From: 66-474 sp035717365
Lineage (GTDB): Bacteria; Pseudomonadota; Gammaproteobacteria; Xanthomonadales; Rhodanobacteraceae
Direction of reading: 5' to 3'
Length of the DNA: 12,740 nt
Assembly (NCBI GenBank): GCA_035717365.1
Contig: DASTIS010000282.1
Coordinates: forward strand, 1-12,740
A model generated the notes under the pieces. The model was not told where the DNA came from, did no database searches, and was given only the letters and a program-made list of their open reading frames with translations. The position numbers and the translations under genes were made by a program. Shown here one piece after another: positions 12,063-12,740 of this stretch. Each line of letters opens with the position of its first letter. Positions within the stretch are counted from its first letter, which is position 1.

Positions 12063-12740
12063 ATGTCCGCCATTACCCCCGACGCAACCACCCGACCCGC
12101 CCCCGCACCATTGCACCCGTTCCGCCCGCTGTTCTTCTGTGCGGCGCTGTTCGCCAGCCTGGGCATGCTGGCGTGGGGATTGTCCCTGCACCTGGGCTGG
12201 TCGCCGTCCGACGCGCTGCTGATCCCGATGACCTGGCATGCGCATGGCATGCTGTACGGTTTCGCCAGCGCGCTGGTCGGCGGGTTTTTGCTGACCGCGT
12301 CGGCCAACTGGACCGGGATCGCCACGACCTCGCGGCCCGGTTTGTGGCTGCTGACCGCAACATGGGTGATCGCGCGCGTGCTGTTGCTGACGCCGCTGCC
12401 GTTCTGGGTCGGCGCGCTGTTCGATGTCGGTTACCTGTTCGGCTTGGTGTTCCTGGTGGGCCGCGTGCTGTGGCTGTCGCACAACAAGCGCAACGCGTTC
12501 CTGATCGGCATCCTACTGTTCTACACCGGACTCGACATCGCGTTCTACGTCGGCGTGCTGCGCATGGACGTGCCGCTGATGAATCGCGCGCTGATCGGCA
12601 CCGTCGACCTGCTGATGGTGCTCATGCTCGCGATCGGCGGACGCGTGATCCCGTTCTTCACCAGCCGCAAGCTGAGCGGCCACAGCATGTGGGTGAACAA
12701 ATACCTGATCTGGGCCGTCAACGGCGGTGGCGCCCTGGTG
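12063..12740 (+). CDS. nnrS: NnrS family protein, C-terminus beyond window
   Basis: 226 residues are visible and the frame is open to the window end. NnrS is a polytopic inner-membrane heme- and copper-containing protein linked to defence against nitric oxide and nitrosative stress during denitrification. After a Pro/Ala-rich start, the first membrane helix begins around residue 21 (RPLFFCAALFASLGMLAWGL). The second carries WHAHGMLYGFASALVGGFLL (58-77), the conserved His-rich helix that likely binds metal or heme. Further helices follow, with the family's GGRVIPFFTSR segment near 196-206. Complete members are about 400 aa, so nearly half is outside. ATG at 12063 is the first sensible in-frame start; its ribosome site is poor. 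It is divergent from the DGPF/sigma cluster and preceded by an FNR-like box. Confidence 0.92.
   Translation, partial: MSAITPDATTRPAPAPLHPFRPLFFCAALFASLGMLAWGLSLHLGWSPSDALLIPMTWHAHGMLYGFASALVGGFLLTASANWTGIATTSRPGLWLLTATWVIARVLLLTPLPFWVGALFDVGYLFGLVFLVGRVLWLSHNKRNAFLIGILLFYTGLDIAFYVGVLRMDVPLMNRALIGTVDLLMVLMLAIGGRVIPFFTSRKLSGHSMWVNKYLIWAVNGGGALV

Overview
The window looks like chromosomal DNA of a high-GC gammaproteobacterium. The order Xanthomonadales (Rhodanobacteraceae or Lysobacteraceae relatives) fits best. This is inferred from base composition, the gene families, GTG starts inside tightly overlapped operons, and the GC-rich palindromic intergenic repeats. No rRNA, tRNA, CRISPR array, transposase or phage gene is visible. 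Most of the window is ordinary housekeeping and accessory chromosome.

Layout. (1) 1-659, minus: 5' part of a YpfJ-type neutral zinc metallopeptidase gene, cut by the window edge. It is divergent from (2) 913-2601, plus: an APC-family amino acid permease. (3) 2843-3286, plus: a 147-aa protein of unknown function. (4) 3287-3759: a gene-free stretch with three tandem copies of a 37-38 bp palindromic repeat, a fourth related palindrome and a strong hairpin. (5) 3760-4677, plus: a DMT/EamA exporter, followed by hairpins. (6) 4873-4974, minus: a 33-aa lysine-rich small protein with its own ribosome binding site. (7) 5106-8857, plus: five genes joined stop-to-start: a VOC-fold protein, a DUF72 (YecE-like) protein, a PBP4-type D-Ala-D-Ala carboxypeptidase with a lipoprotein signal, an exported or membrane-anchored guanyl-specific RNase of the RNase Sa/barnase type, and a barstar-family inhibitor. 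(8) 9035-9619, plus: a small alpha/beta hydrolase. (9) 9639-11908, minus: an ECF42-type sigma factor gene flanked by two YCII/DGPF-domain genes, with a REPIN-like 121-bp palindromic element between the sigma gene and the downstream DGPF gene. (10) 12063-end, plus: 5' part of an nnrS-like gene, divergent from the sigma cluster.

Most interesting parts. The RNase and barstar genes form an overlapping effector/immunity pair at the end of an envelope-related operon, and the catalytic residues of RNase Sa and the two key barstar aspartates are visible. The ECF42/DGPF cluster has a good candidate for its own target promoter in the 154-bp divergent region (11909-12062). That same region holds an FNR/Dnr-like box correctly placed to drive nnrS. 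I do not see a wholly new multi-gene system; the novelty is in these arrangements, the tiny basic protein and the repeat elements.
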